Source of the DNA: VYFG01 sp965203365
Lineage (GTDB): Bacteria > Pseudomonadota > Gammaproteobacteria > Arenicellales > Poriferihabitantaceae
NCBI GenBank assembly: GCA_965203365.1
Contig: OZ241878.1
Location: 2,294,001 to 2,358,000 of the forward strand
Length of the DNA stretch: 64,000 nucleotides
Reading direction: 5' to 3'
The position numbers were made by a program, and so were the translations under genes. Under the pieces are notes generated by a model. That model was given only the letters and a program-made list of their open reading frames with translations. It ran no database searches and was not told the DNA's origin. Shown here piece after piece: positions 25,658 to 37,000 of the stretch (the first letter of the stretch is position 1; every line of letters begins with the position of its first letter).

Positions 25658-27130
25658 ATGAAGATCGGGCCCCATCATCGGCTGCGATGGACGCTGCCCT
25701 TTGTCGCCGGCATGGCCACACCGACGACTGTCCTCGCCCATAGTGCCGAACGGGGGCTGATCATGCTGCTGCCCACCGGATATGCCCTGGTGGGCGGGGG
25801 ATTGGCGGTCCTGGCCTCGTTCCTGCTGTTGACTTGGGCCCCGACATCCCTACTGCCACGGATCCGTTCGGCCCGGTGGCCCTTGTGGACCCAGAAACCG
25901 TGGTCTCCCCTGATCCCGAGCGGGGTATCGTTCTTCACCCTGTCCGCCTTGATCGTGGCCGGATTCACCGCCACCCCCGACCCGCTAGCCAACCCCCTGC
26001 CGTTGACCATCTGGACCGTGTGGTGGGTCGGATTCACCCTGGTCCAGTTGTTGGTGGGCAATCTGTGGCCCTGGTGCAATCCCTGGTATGCCCCCAGCCG
26101 TCTGGTCACCGCTTGGCAGGGCTCCTCCAAGGCGCCACTCACCCTGCCGGCCAGATTGGGCTACCTGCCGGCCGGGGGGTTGTTTTTCGGCTTCGCCTGG
26201 TTCGAACTGGTCCATACCGCTCCGGAAGACCCTGCGGGTTTGGCCACCGCGGTAGGGGTCTATTGGCTCGTGACGTTTGCCGGTATCGGACTGTTCGGCT
26301 ATACCGACTGGATGCAGCGAGCCGAACCGTTCTCGGTCTTTTTCCGTCTGGTCGGCCACTGTTCCCCCTTGCTGCGAGAGCCGGCGGAAGGGCCGGGAAT
26401 ATCCGCAAGCCATCAGCGGGTGCAGATCTACCTGGGGTGGCCGGGTCAGGGTTTTTTGCGCCACGACCCCCTACCCTGGTCCGGCATGCTGTTCGTGTTG
26501 CTGGCCTTGAGCACCCATTCCTTCGATGGACTATCACGAACTTTCGCCTGGCTGGCGTGGGGGGGCGTCAATCCCCTGGAGTTTCCCGGACGAAGCGCCG
26601 TCATCGGACTCAATACGGTGGGCCTGACGGGAGCTTGTTGCCTGCTGACGGGACTGTTTCTGGGGACCGTGCTGGCGGGGCGACGCTTGGCCGGATCGTC
26701 CGGCGGCCCATCCCCTGACCCAGCGGTCATGGCCGGTAAGCTGGTGTACTCTCTTGTTCCCATTGCGGTGGCGTTTCACATTGCCCATTACCTGACCCAG
26801 CTCCTGGTCAACGGGCAATATGCCTTGAAGGCATTCAACGATCCGTTTGCCCAAGGGTGGAATCTGCTGGGTCTCGCTGACTTCCATGTCACCACCTCGT
26901 TCCTGAACCATCTCCACAGTGTTTCCACGATCTGGGGGATCCAGACTGCCGTGATCGTGTTAGGTCACATCATCGGCATTCTGGTAGCCCATCTCATGGC
27001 ACGGGACCTCTTCGACCATCCCTTGAGCGGCGAACGGGCCGCCCGGCGCAGTCAGTGGGGTCTGGCGTTGCTGATGGTGGCCTATACCGTTTTTGGCTTG
27101 TGGCTTCTTTCCACCGCATCAATCGGCTGA
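25658..27130 (+). CDS. Large polytopic membrane protein of unknown function
   Basis: About 490 residues with at least 10 hydrophobic helices spread over the whole length. Begins with a likely signal/first helix ending TTVLAHSAERG. The AHS/AHG start followed by a hydrophobic helix resembles a poorly characterised family annotated in some bacteria as fenitrothion hydrolase; I regard that name as unreliable. Notable: NLWPWCNPWYAPSR, the acidic HTAPEDP loop, and several in-membrane His residues (VAFHIAHYLTQ, HVTTSFLNHLHSV) that could bind metal or heme. The ATG at 25658 is preferred to an upstream start at 25580 that would run into the pncA promoter. Confidence 0.7.
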   Translation: MKIGPHHRLRWTLPFVAGMATPTTVLAHSAERGLIMLLPTGYALVGGGLAVLASFLLLTWAPTSLLPRIRSARWPLWTQKPWSPLIPSGVSFFTLSALIVAGFTATPDPLANPLPLTIWTVWWVGFTLVQLLVGNLWPWCNPWYAPSRLVTAWQGSSKAPLTLPARLGYLPAGGLFFGFAWFELVHTAPEDPAGLATAVGVYWLVTFAGIGLFGYTDWMQRAEPFSVFFRLVGHCSPLLREPAEGPGISASHQRVQIYLGWPGQGFLRHDPLPWSGMLFVLLALSTHSFDGLSRTFAWLAWGGVNPLEFPGRSAVIGLNTVGLTGACCLLTGLFLGTVLAGRRLAGSSGGPSPDPAVMAGKLVYSLVPIAVAFHIAHYLTQLLVNGQYALKAFNDPFAQGWNLLGLADFHVTTSFLNHLHSVSTIWGIQTAVIVLGHIIGILVAHLMARDLFDHPLSGERAARRSQWGLALLMVAYTVFGLWLLSTASIG

Positions 27131-27575
27131 GGGGTGCCGCGACCAAGCCGTCTCGCTAGCGGCTTGAGATGTTTTGTAGGTTGGTTAGCCGATGGCTCGT
27201 TCATTCATGATATTCCGCGATTCGACTTCGGCGAAGCAATGCTCTGGACCTGGAGAACGAGAGAGAATGACTCAGCGACCCCGGTCGACAGGTCACAGCC
27301 GTGCGATGCCAATGCTGTCGCTCAATTCGTGGCTAGCGGCATTGGCGGTGAACTACCAACTTTCCTGATAGTCAATTGCGCCGGGCGTAACTACCGAGTC
27401 ATGGTAAATCGGGTCGACCCGAAAAAACAGCTAACCGGGACCGATGGCATCGCCGGTCAATGAGCATCGCACGATCAGGGGGTTGGGGTTTTGGGGTCAA
27501 GGACACTTCAGAATACTCTACCAACGAAAGTGATCAAGAGAGGGTTAGTTGAAGCTGGCTAGCGGGCGTTAACCA
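27131..27575. other. Region with one doubtful ORF
   Basis: A frame on the plus strand (GTG 27134 to 27463, 109 codons) has mixed character and no recognised domain; an internal ATG near 27239 is also possible. The sequence then runs into an IS5-type relic, so I treat it as probable debris. Confidence 0.4.
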
Positions 27576-27779
27576 TTAAACCAGCCAAATCATGGCCTTG
27601 GCCAAGCCCCCCATCGACCCATCCTGTCGCTTCCATCCCTCATCACGAGTCACCATCCGACGACAGGGCTTCCGCTTCTGAAACCGACGTTCCACCCCAT
27701 GGCGCACTGGGTCAATTGCCCAATCATCGTCTCGGGGCGCTGGACGATGACGGCGCGGCGGAATCACGGCCGTCGCCCC
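27576..27779 (-). mobile_element. IS5-type transposase, C-terminal relic
   Basis: The minus-strand frame reads GATAVIPPRRHRPAPRDDDW, then HGVERRFQKRKPCRRMVTR and ends AKAMIWLV-stop. This is the end of an IS5/IS4-group transposase, with the catalytic Glu in the VERRF block and the final hydrophobic segment. Everything upstream of GATAVIP is missing, and unrelated sequence continues the frame. Confidence 0.8.
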
Positions 27780-27837
27780 CGAATGCCCCATCCATTCCCT
27801 CCGTGGATGACGGTCATCCCCTGGACCGGCGATCCCA

Positions 27838-28116
27838 TCATCGGCTTCGACCTCCCCGACCCGGCTCGGGGCCTGACCCGACTCCGAGGCTTGTCCAGGC
27901 GTGACCCACCGCGGGATCGGGAGCCCCAAGCGGATGGAGCCGCTGCCGGCCTGGCCAGAACTGCTGCATCCCGGGCATCAGCGGGCGTTTCGTCGAACGC
28001 CCCCCCGCCCGACCAGGGGTCCACTCCCCCCAGGCCCGATGCCTCCAGTCCCGAACCCGAAACACCGGGATGGCATCGAACGCCAGACACGGGCACTGAT
28101 CAGGGATCCGGGCCAC
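27838..28116 (-). mobile_element. Tn5-type transposase, C-terminal relic (heavily decayed)
   Basis: The minus strand reads CPCLAFDAIPV, matching QCLAFDAITA of the relic at 30789 and QCLAFDALTA of the one at 8301, followed by a basic, poorly conserved tail. The alignment is short, so identity rests on this block and on the neighbourhood of other IS remains. Confidence 0.5.
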
Positions 28117-28304
28117 CCGGCCGGATCATTCCCCAGACCGGAATGGCTCTTCCCAAGATGGCCGGGGGCCTCTGATGGGCGCCGCCGCGTCCTGGGGCTG
28201 GCGATGGGAGGATGGGGCTCTGCCTGCGTGGCAGGTCCCCCCCCAGCGGGTCGCCCCGGCGAACGCCGCGAGGACCTGCATCACCCCCCGGATACGCTCC
28301 ATTC

Positions 28305-28721
28305 CTAGAGCAACTTGACCAGCGCGACGATCAGTCCTCCCTGGGCGATCAGTGCGCTGAACATCCATTTCAGCAGATCCGCCTTGACCTGCGCCATATC
28401 GGCCTTGGTCCCCTGTCGCAAGGCTTCGATATCAGACTTGGTCTCCTGTCGCAAGGCTTCGATATCAGACTTGGTCTCCTGTCGCAAGGCTTCGATATCC
28501 GCCTTCGTGGCCTGTTTCAATGCCTCGATATCGGCCCTGATCTGCGCCATATCGGCCTGGGTCCCCTGTCGCAAGGCTTCGATATCGGCCTTCGTGGCCA
28601 AATTGGTATTGAGCAGGGCGACCTGCTCCTCAGCCAGCGTTTCCGCCTGCAGCTCAGTGAAGCCGCTGCCCGTCAAACGCTTGACAAAGCGGTGCGTATC
28701 AAATGCGATGGCTTCAGTCAT
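28305..28721 (-). CDS. DUF1640-like coiled-coil protein with C-terminal membrane helix
   Basis: 138 residues. The N-terminus (FDTHRFVKRLTGSGFTELQAETLAE) matches the DUF1640/CCDC90-like family. A long coiled coil follows, made of 11-residue repeats of the form (A/S)DIEALRQxTK (about residues 44-112), interrupted twice by ADMAQ(I/V)(R/K). A hydrophobic helix (about 118-135) closes the protein, so it is probably membrane-anchored with the coiled coil exposed. The ATG at 28721 starts the conserved MTEAIAFDTH; the frame is open to 28787. Flanked on both sides by transposase relics. Function unknown. Confidence 0.8.
   Translation of the reverse strand: MTEAIAFDTHRFVKRLTGSGFTELQAETLAEEQVALLNTNLATKADIEALRQGTQADMAQIRADIEALKQATKADIEALRQETKSDIEALRQETKSDIEALRQGTKADMAQVKADLLKWMFSALIAQGGLIVALVKLL
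28428..28493. repeat. Perfect 33-bp tandem repeat inside the DUF1640-like gene
   Basis: Two identical 33-bp copies (28428-28460 and 28461-28493) encode one 11-residue coiled-coil unit each; less perfect copies flank them. In-frame repeat number change would lengthen the coil without breaking the gene. Confidence 0.95.
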
Positions 28722-28849
28722 GAGGAAATTATAGCCCATCCGCTCCGGCCCAACAAGCCTCGGCCGGGTCGGCTCCCGGTCTTTCAAAATAACATACTTG
28801 TATTTTGATTTCCCTTTCTGTCTGCTTCAGGCAGGCAGATCGGATTGCG

Positions 28850-30789
28850 CCATGTCGACACCGTCACGCTGGCGTGGCTGACCCAGGCCCTGCAGGCAGG
28901 CCAGCGGCCCTGGCATGCGGGTTGTGCGAGCGCACCGACTGGCGCCACGCGCCCGGCCGATGGGGTGTGCCGGCGGCGTCGAAGGCCCGGCCGATCCTGG
29001 CGGACCGGCTGGGTCTGGCCTGGCCGCCGGCGCGTTCGGCCCCGAATCCGCGAGGAGGGCCCCCCGTCCCGGCAGCCGAGGTCCCGGATTCCCGGGTTGC
29101 GGGTGCCCTGGCCGAGCTGGGTTCGGTGTGGGGGGAGCGGGTGGACGACCTCGCCGACCGGCGGCGCTGGGAGGCGATGATGGCGCGGCATCATCCACCC
29201 GGCTGGGCCCGTTCGCCGGGCGGTCAGATGCGCTAGGGGATTCGATCCGGGCGCACGGATGTCCTGGGGGGGCTCGGCTTCGGCTCGGCGACCTGGCAGC
29301 GGCGGGCGCGGGACGAGGGGATCGGCTGGTCAAAGGCCGCCCGGGATGCGCACCGCCCGCGGGTCATCTGCCAGCACCGGTTCGGGATGCTGCCGGGAGT
29401 GCGGGTCCGGGGACTGGCGTCGGCGGGGTGGCGTCAGGCGGTCCCGCCAGGGATCGACGACTGGGAGTCCCGCTACGCTATCCGTCCGGTGGTGATCGAC
29501 CCGCAGGTGGCGGCCGAGCACCGCGGATACTGTTATCATGGCGCGGGCTGGACCGGCCTTGGCCCCACCAGCGGCCGGCGTGGGCCGGTCAGTCGGGTGT
29601 GGGCGATCGCCGGGGCGGCCGACTGGCGCGAGACGCTGTGCCGTGCGCCCTACCGCCCGGTCGGCACCCTGGCCGGGGGGTACGACGGGACGGAAGCACT
29701 GGACTGGGCCGGACGCGAATACGGCCGGTCGCACCATCCCGACGGGCGGGTGTGCGCTCGCCTGGTCGAGAGGGGCCGGGTGGGGTTCCGGCACCTGGGG
29801 GAGGATCTGCCGGTGATCTTTCCCGAACAGAACGAACAGGTGGCGGCGAGGCGGCGGCTGTCGAACCCGGGAGTGACCATGGATCCTGTGCTGGAGCCGC
29901 CCCTTGAAGCGACGGTGGACCGCTGTCGTCCCGAGGCGGTGATCCGGGCGGTCCAGGATCCCACGACGGTGAAGGACAGTGGCCTGTCCACGACGGCGGG
30001 ACTCGACGAACTGGGCGGTGGGGGGAAGGGGAGTTCGGGTCTGCTGGCGGTGACCCCGGCGGGCCGGCCGCTGGGCGGGTTCACGATGGAAGCGACCTGC
30101 CGTCAGGCCCCCGGAGCTGACAGCCGGCGCTGGATCGCGGGACTGCAGCGGGCGCGGGAAGGGGCGGCGGCGGGTCCCGGGACGCGGGGGGTCAGCGTGT
30201 GTGACCGCGAAGGGGACTGCTGGGAACGGCTGTCCGCCGCGGCGGCGAACGGGGATGCCTTGCTGGTGTGCCTGTGGGAGCATCTGGCCGAGGGGGCGCC
30301 GGTGACGGTGACCGAACGGGTGATTCCGGCCGCGGGCGGGCCGAGAGCCCGCGCCGGGCGCCCGGTCAGGCTGGCCATCCGGGTCGAGGCCGTTCAGCTG
30401 GTGCCGACGATGGGCGCCAGTGTCTGGCCTTCGATGCCATCACCGCCGGTCGGGTCGCGGACCTGACTGCCTTGGCCCGCGAGCAGCCCGACCGGCCGGC
30501 GAGGGCGGCCCTTGCCCCCGAGGAGATCGAACTGCTGCACACCTTGCTCCGGGCGCCCGGCCACAAACCGGTCCCGACGCCGTCCGGTCCGGCCGCGCAG
30601 AGCCCTTCCCCGACGGACCGGGCCGTCCCCGACATCCGCCCTGTGGTGATCGATCTCGGCCGGCTGGTGGGCTGGCATCCGTCGAAAAGCCAGCCACTGC
30701 CGGGAGCGAAGAAGGTCTGGCAGGGACTCGAACGACTGAACTGGGCTGTCCTGGTACGCGATGCCCTCGGTGAGAGAAAGCAGGAATGA
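28850..30789 (+). pseudogene. Inactivated DUF4338-Tn5/IS4-type fusion transposase
   Basis: One plus-strand frame runs from about 28850 to 30400, broken by a TAG at 29234-29236 where the family has Tyr (QMRY). Before and after the stop it reads as a DUF4338 domain: GGQMR*, then DVLGGLGFGSATWQRRARDE, RFGMLPGVRVRGLAS and a CYHGAGWTGLGPTSGR end. Then a Tn5-type catalytic domain follows with AVQDPTTVKDSG (first Asp) and VCDREGDCWERL (second Asp). Near 30400 the sequence jumps frame from VEAVQLV straight to ADDGRQCLAFDA, losing about 100 codons that include the Y-x2-R-x3-E-x6-K segment. The tail RLVGWHPSKSQPLPGAKKVW is intact. Not functional. Confidence 0.8.
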
Positions 30790-31075
30790 TTCCAGATACA
30801 AGTGTGTGAGGTTGAAAGGCCCCCGGTCGGTCCGTCGCGACCCGGTCGGCCGTCATTCGCCCCATCCCGGAAGGTCGGGCCACCGCATCAACCGCCTGCC
30901 AATCGATTTATGCGGGCAGCAGGAGTTGACCTGAATATCCAGGGTATGAAGCTAGTACAAGCCGAACAAAGGTCCGTTCAGGAGAGGTACAAGATAAGAT
31001 GTTAAACTTCCATTTCACGGTGACAATACCCGATGCGAAATATCTCATCCCTTGCAACCTATCCCGATTTGTGCC
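30790..31075. other. 3' flank of the insertion relic and upstream region of the DUF1244 gene
   Basis: 30790-30835 matches 17789-17838 and is part of the mobile element's 3' end. The rest holds no ORF of note and must contain the DUF1244 gene promoter. Confidence 0.6.
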
Positions 31076-31402
31076 ATGAATAATCCCAACCTTCCCTCCA
31101 TTCCCGACAACGACCGAACTGCCATCGAGGCCGCGTTGTTCCGAAAGTTGCTGAACCACCTTGGAAAATATCCCGAAGTCCAGAACATCGACCTGATGAA
31201 CTTGGTCTATTTCTGCCGCAACTGTTTGGCCAAGTGGTATGCATCCGAAGCTGACCGCCATGGGATTGAGTTGGGTTACGACCAAGCCCGAGAGTTGGTC
31301 TATGGCATGCCGTATTCCGAGTACAAATCCCGCTATCAGGAGAAAGCGAGTCCGGAACAACTGGAACGATTTGAACATGCCCAGCAAAGGGCGACTGAAT
31401 AG
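31076..31402 (+). CDS. DUF1244 family protein
   Basis: 108 residues, the usual size. The family core is intact: AALFRKLLNHLGKYPEVQNI, then DLMNLVYFCRNCLAKWY, and LVYGMPYSEYKSRYQ. The CRNC pair suggests metal binding, but the family has no assigned function. Start at ATG 31076, since a longer frame from 31052 adds only unconserved residues. Convergent with hemE. Confidence 0.9.
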   Translation: MNNPNLPSIPDNDRTAIEAALFRKLLNHLGKYPEVQNIDLMNLVYFCRNCLAKWYASEADRHGIELGYDQARELVYGMPYSEYKSRYQEKASPEQLERFEHAQQRATE

Positions 31403-31440
31403 GGCAAGGGGTTCTACCTGCCCCAACGGTTGGCCTCTTC

Positions 31441-31466
31441 GCCCCAGCATGAAAAGGGACTGGGGC
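31441..31466. terminator. Hairpin between DUF1244 gene and hemE
   Basis: GCCCCAG (31441-31447) pairs with CTGGGGC (31460-31466) in the convergent gap. No U-run, so termination is only suggested by position. Confidence 0.35.
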
Positions 31467-32536
31467 TACTGGCTGGACAAGACCTCATGACCGACTTGGT
31501 GAACGGCGTCCACCAAGACAGCGACCTTACCGGGATCAATGTCGGGGGAAATCCCATGACCGAGATTGAATATATGGCCCGGATAGGGGCCAAACTCCCT
31601 GACCAGGCGCCGGGCCTCTTCCACCACCCGGTCAGCGGAGGCATACAGTACTGCCGGATCCATGTTGCCTTGCAGTGCAACCTTCCCCCCGACGCGCTGT
31701 CTGGCCAGATCCAGGGCCATGGTCCAGTCCAGTCCGATGCAATCACACCCGGTGCCCGCGATGTCTTCCAGCCAATTCCCCCCTCCCTTAGTAAAAAACG
31801 TCAAGGGCACCCTGGCCGATACTGGGTCGGTCTTGAGAGCGGCCGCGATGACCGTCAGATGCCGAAGTGAAAACTCCCGATAGGCTCTGTCCGACAGCAC
31901 CCCGCCCCAGGTGTCAAAGACCATCAGCGCCTGGACCCCGGCGGCCACCTGTGCCTTGAGGTAGGAAATCACCGTCGATGTGATCTTGTCGAGCAGACAC
32001 TGAGCCATGCCGGGCTGATCATAAATCAGGCCCTTGGTTCGGGAAAAATTCTTGCTGCTACCTCCTTCAACCATATAGGTCGTCAGCGTCCATGGACTGC
32101 CACTGAATCCGATCAGGGGAACTTTCCCATCGAGCGCCTGACGAACCAGCCGCACCGCATCCATCACATAAGCCAGTTCCTGCTCCACATCCGGCTCAGA
32201 CAGATTGCGGATGTCGGCCAGCCCTCTGATTGGATGGAGAAAGCGGGGGCCAATGCCTTCGTCCAGAGTCAGGCCAAGACCCATCGCGTCCGGAATGGTC
32301 AGGATATCGGAAAACAGAATCGCCGCATCTAGAGGAAACCGTTCCAAGGGTTGCACGGTCACCTCACAGGCCAGCTCTGGCGTCTTGCACAGCGTCAGGA
32401 AATCGCCTGCCCGCGCCCGGGTCCGGCGATACTCCGGTAGATAGCGTCCGGCCTGACGCATGATCCAGATCGGTGTGCGGTCCACCTTCTGCTGACGCAG
32501 GGCCCGAAGCAGCCGATCATTCTTGATTGCCGTCAT
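31466..32536 (-). CDS. hemE: Uroporphyrinogen decarboxylase HemE
   Basis: Decarboxylates the four acetate groups of uroporphyrinogen III to give coproporphyrinogen III in cytoplasmic heme synthesis. 356 residues. The N-terminal signature PIWIMRQAGRYLPEYR (about residues 22-37) contains the conserved Arg residues, AILFSDILTIPDAMGLGL supplies the catalytic Asp region, and GFSGSPWTLTTYMVEGG is the second diagnostic block. Follows gltD by 39 bases in the order gltB-gltD-hemE, as in Pseudomonas. Confidence 0.97.
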   Translation of the reverse strand: MTAIKNDRLLRALRQQKVDRTPIWIMRQAGRYLPEYRRTRARAGDFLTLCKTPELACEVTVQPLERFPLDAAILFSDILTIPDAMGLGLTLDEGIGPRFLHPIRGLADIRNLSEPDVEQELAYVMDAVRLVRQALDGKVPLIGFSGSPWTLTTYMVEGGSSKNFSRTKGLIYDQPGMAQCLLDKITSTVISYLKAQVAAGVQALMVFDTWGGVLSDRAYREFSLRHLTVIAAALKTDPVSARVPLTFFTKGGGNWLEDIAGTGCDCIGLDWTMALDLARQRVGGKVALQGNMDPAVLYASADRVVEEARRLVREFGPYPGHIFNLGHGISPDIDPGKVAVLVDAVHQVGHEVLSSQ

Positions 32537-32575
32537 ACCACAGTCGAATAACAGCTGATCCCGATCACCCAGTGA

Positions 32576-34013
<1,438 letters not shown>

Positions 34014-34021
<8 letters not shown>

Positions 34022-37000
34022 GACGTACCTCCAGAGCCGGTATTGCTTCTTGCCGCAGGGCCACCAGTGCCCGCTCGTATTCCTGTGGCATGACCTTGAT
34101 AAACTTCGCCCGATAATTCTCCCAGCGATCCAGTATCTCTCTGGCCAACTGGCTGTTCGTATAGCGGGCATGATGCGCGATCAATGTCCGCAGACGGCTT
34201 TCATCGCCTTGGAGCGGGTCTTCGATATCCACTTTTCCGGGGTCGGATTCCACGGCCCGGAGGTCCACTTGCTGTTGATTGCAACGGGTCGCAAATTGTC
34301 CGTCCATATCCAGCACATAGGCAATTCCTCCCGACATGCCCGCCGCAAAATTCCGGCCCGTGCCCCCCAGACACACCACCACGCCGCCCGTCATATATTC
34401 ACATCCATGGTCTCCCACCCCTTCGACGACCGCCGTGGCACCCGAATTTCGCACACAGAACCGCTCCCCGGCCACGCCGGAAAAATAGGCTTCACCACCG
34501 ATGGCGCCATACATCACCGTGTTGCCGACGATGATATTGTCCTGTGCGGAACCGATGGCCGCGCGGGCCGGGGGGCGAATGGCAATGCGCCCGCCCGACA
34601 GGCCTTTGCCTACATAATCGTTGGCTTCCCCTTCCAGAAAAAGGGAAACCCCCCGGGCCAACCAGGCACCGAATGACTGCCCGGCCGTACCGGTCGCATG
34701 AATGACGATGGTGTCGTCGGGTAACCCGCGATGCCCATACAATTGCGCCACCCGACCCGACAGCATGGCTCCCAGAGTTCGGTGGATATTGCGCACCTTG
34801 ACTGGGATCTGCACCGGTTCTGCTCGTTCAAGAGCGGGTGCCGACTGTTCGATCAGGGCATGATCCAGCGCCTGATCCAAACCATGGTTTTGCACCTCGC
34901 ATTGGTAGACCGCGGTTCCCTGTTCGGCCTTGGGCTTGGCCAGCATCTTGCTGTAGTCGAGTCCCCGGGCTTTCCAGTGCGCAATGGCGCTGCGCATGTT
35001 CAGTCGGTCAGACTGGCCAATCATTTCGTTCACCGTGCGAAACCCCAATTGCGCCATGAGCTCGCGAACCTCTTCGGCGACGAAAAAGAAATAATTCACC
35101 ACATGCTCGGGTTGGCCGGTAAATTTCTTTCGCAGTTCCGGGTCTTGAGTCGCCACCCCCACCGGACACGTATTCAGATGACACTTGCGCATCATGATGC
35201 ATCCCTGGACGATCAGCGGAGCCGTGGCAAAACCAAATTCATCGGCCCCCAACAGGGCACCGACGACGACATCCCGGCCGGTCCGCAACCCCCCATCGAC
35301 TTGGACCGATATGCGTCCTCGAAGCCGGTTCAGCACGAGCGTCTGGTGGGTATCTGCCAGCCCAATTTCCCAAGGCACCCCGGCATGCTTGATGGAGGTC
35401 AGCGGACTGGCCCCCGTACCGCCCTCGTATCCCGAGATGGTCACATGGTCGGCATGCGCCTTGGAGACCCCGGCGGCGACCGTTCCCACACCACCTTCTG
35501 AAACCAGTTTGACCGAAATCCGCGCTTGCGGATTGACATTTTTCAGGTCATGGATCAGTTGGGCCAGATCCTCAATGGAGTAGATGTCATGATGCGGTGG
35601 AGGAGAGATCAGGCCCACGCCGGGCGTGGAATGGCGGACTGCGGCGATCTGGGCGTTCACCTTATGTCCCGGGAGTTGTCCCCCTTCACCCGGTTTCGCT
35701 CCCTGGGCCATCTTGATCTGGAGATCATCGGCATTGACGAGGTACTCCGTGCTCACGCCGAAACGTCCGGAGGCCACCTGTTTGATGGCGGAGCGCTGGG
35801 GATTTCGGGACCCATCCGGCAACGGCATGAACCGCTCCGGCTCCTCACCGCCTTCTCCGGTATTGGATCGCCCCCCAAGTCGATTCATCGCTACCGCCAA
35901 GGTCGAATGAGCCTCATGCGAAATGGAGCCGAAAGACATGGCGCCGGTCGAGAAACGACGGACAATGTCAGTGGCCGGTTCCACCTCATCCAAGGGAATC
36001 GGTTGATTGGACCAGCGAAATTCAAATAGCCCCCGCAGATTGAAAAAACGACGGTCCTGCTCATTCACCAAGCGACTGAATTCCCGGTAGGTGCCGGCAT
36101 TGTTGCTGCGGGTGGCATGCTGAAGGTGGGAAATGGAATCCGGGTTCCAGACATGGATTTCTCCTCCGATACGCCAGGCGTAGTCACCCCCCACATCCAA
36201 CTGGGTCGGATCCGTCTCGGTGGCATAAGCCTGCTGGTGCTGGCGAAAAGCCTCGCGGGACACCTGCTCAAGACCAATCCCCTCGACAGCGGTATGAGTG
36301 CCGAAAAAATACTGTTCGACAAACCGCGATGACAGTCCCACGGCATCGAAAATCTGAGCGCCACAATAGGACTGGTAAGTAGATATGCCCATCTTGGACA
36401 TCACTTTTTTGAGACCCTTGCCTACCGCATTGATATATCGTTGCTGGGCCTGCTCCAGATTCACCTCGGCCTCCAAGGTCGGCAGTAACCGGGTGATACT
36501 GTGAAAGGCCAGATAGGGATTGATCGCTTCAGCACCGTAGCCCGCGAGGGTCGCGAAATGATGAACCTCCAGACAGGCACCGGTTTCGACTACCAGCCCG
36601 GACTCCGTGCGAAGGCCGCATCGGATCAGATGATGATGCACGGCCGATGTGGCCAGCAATGCGGGAATGGCCATGTTGTCGACATCCACATCCCGGTCAG
36701 AAAGGATCAGGATATTGTATCCTCGCTTCACCCGAAGTTCTGCCTTTTCACACAGAGCAAGGATTGCGCTGCGCATCCCCTTCGACCCATGGCGGGCGGG
36801 ATAGCACATGCTCAGCGTCTTGGTCCGGAAAGCTCCACTGGTGTAGTCCTCAATCTGCCGAATCCGCTCCAACTCATTGTTGGTCAGTATGGGCTGTTCC
36901 ACCAAAAGTCGCATGTTCTTTCCGCCACTGTCCAACCCCAGCAGATTGGGTTTGGGTCCAATCAGGGACATGAGCGACATCACCAGTTCCTCCCGAATGG

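Noticed and set aside
28380..28600. Regular repeats that might be a CRISPR array
   Set aside because: The units are contiguous 33-bp coding repeats with no unique spacers and lie in frame inside a coiled-coil gene.
28850..29560. A Druantia-type defence system, because of DUF4338
   Set aside because: The domain is fused in frame to a Tn5-type transposase and no other Druantia gene (such as the large helicase DruE) is nearby; it is a transposase relic.
28915..29907. 330-codon ORF overlapping the DUF4338 relic
   Set aside because: It is an out-of-frame reading of the transposase; the frame containing DUF4338 and the DDE motifs explains the sequence.
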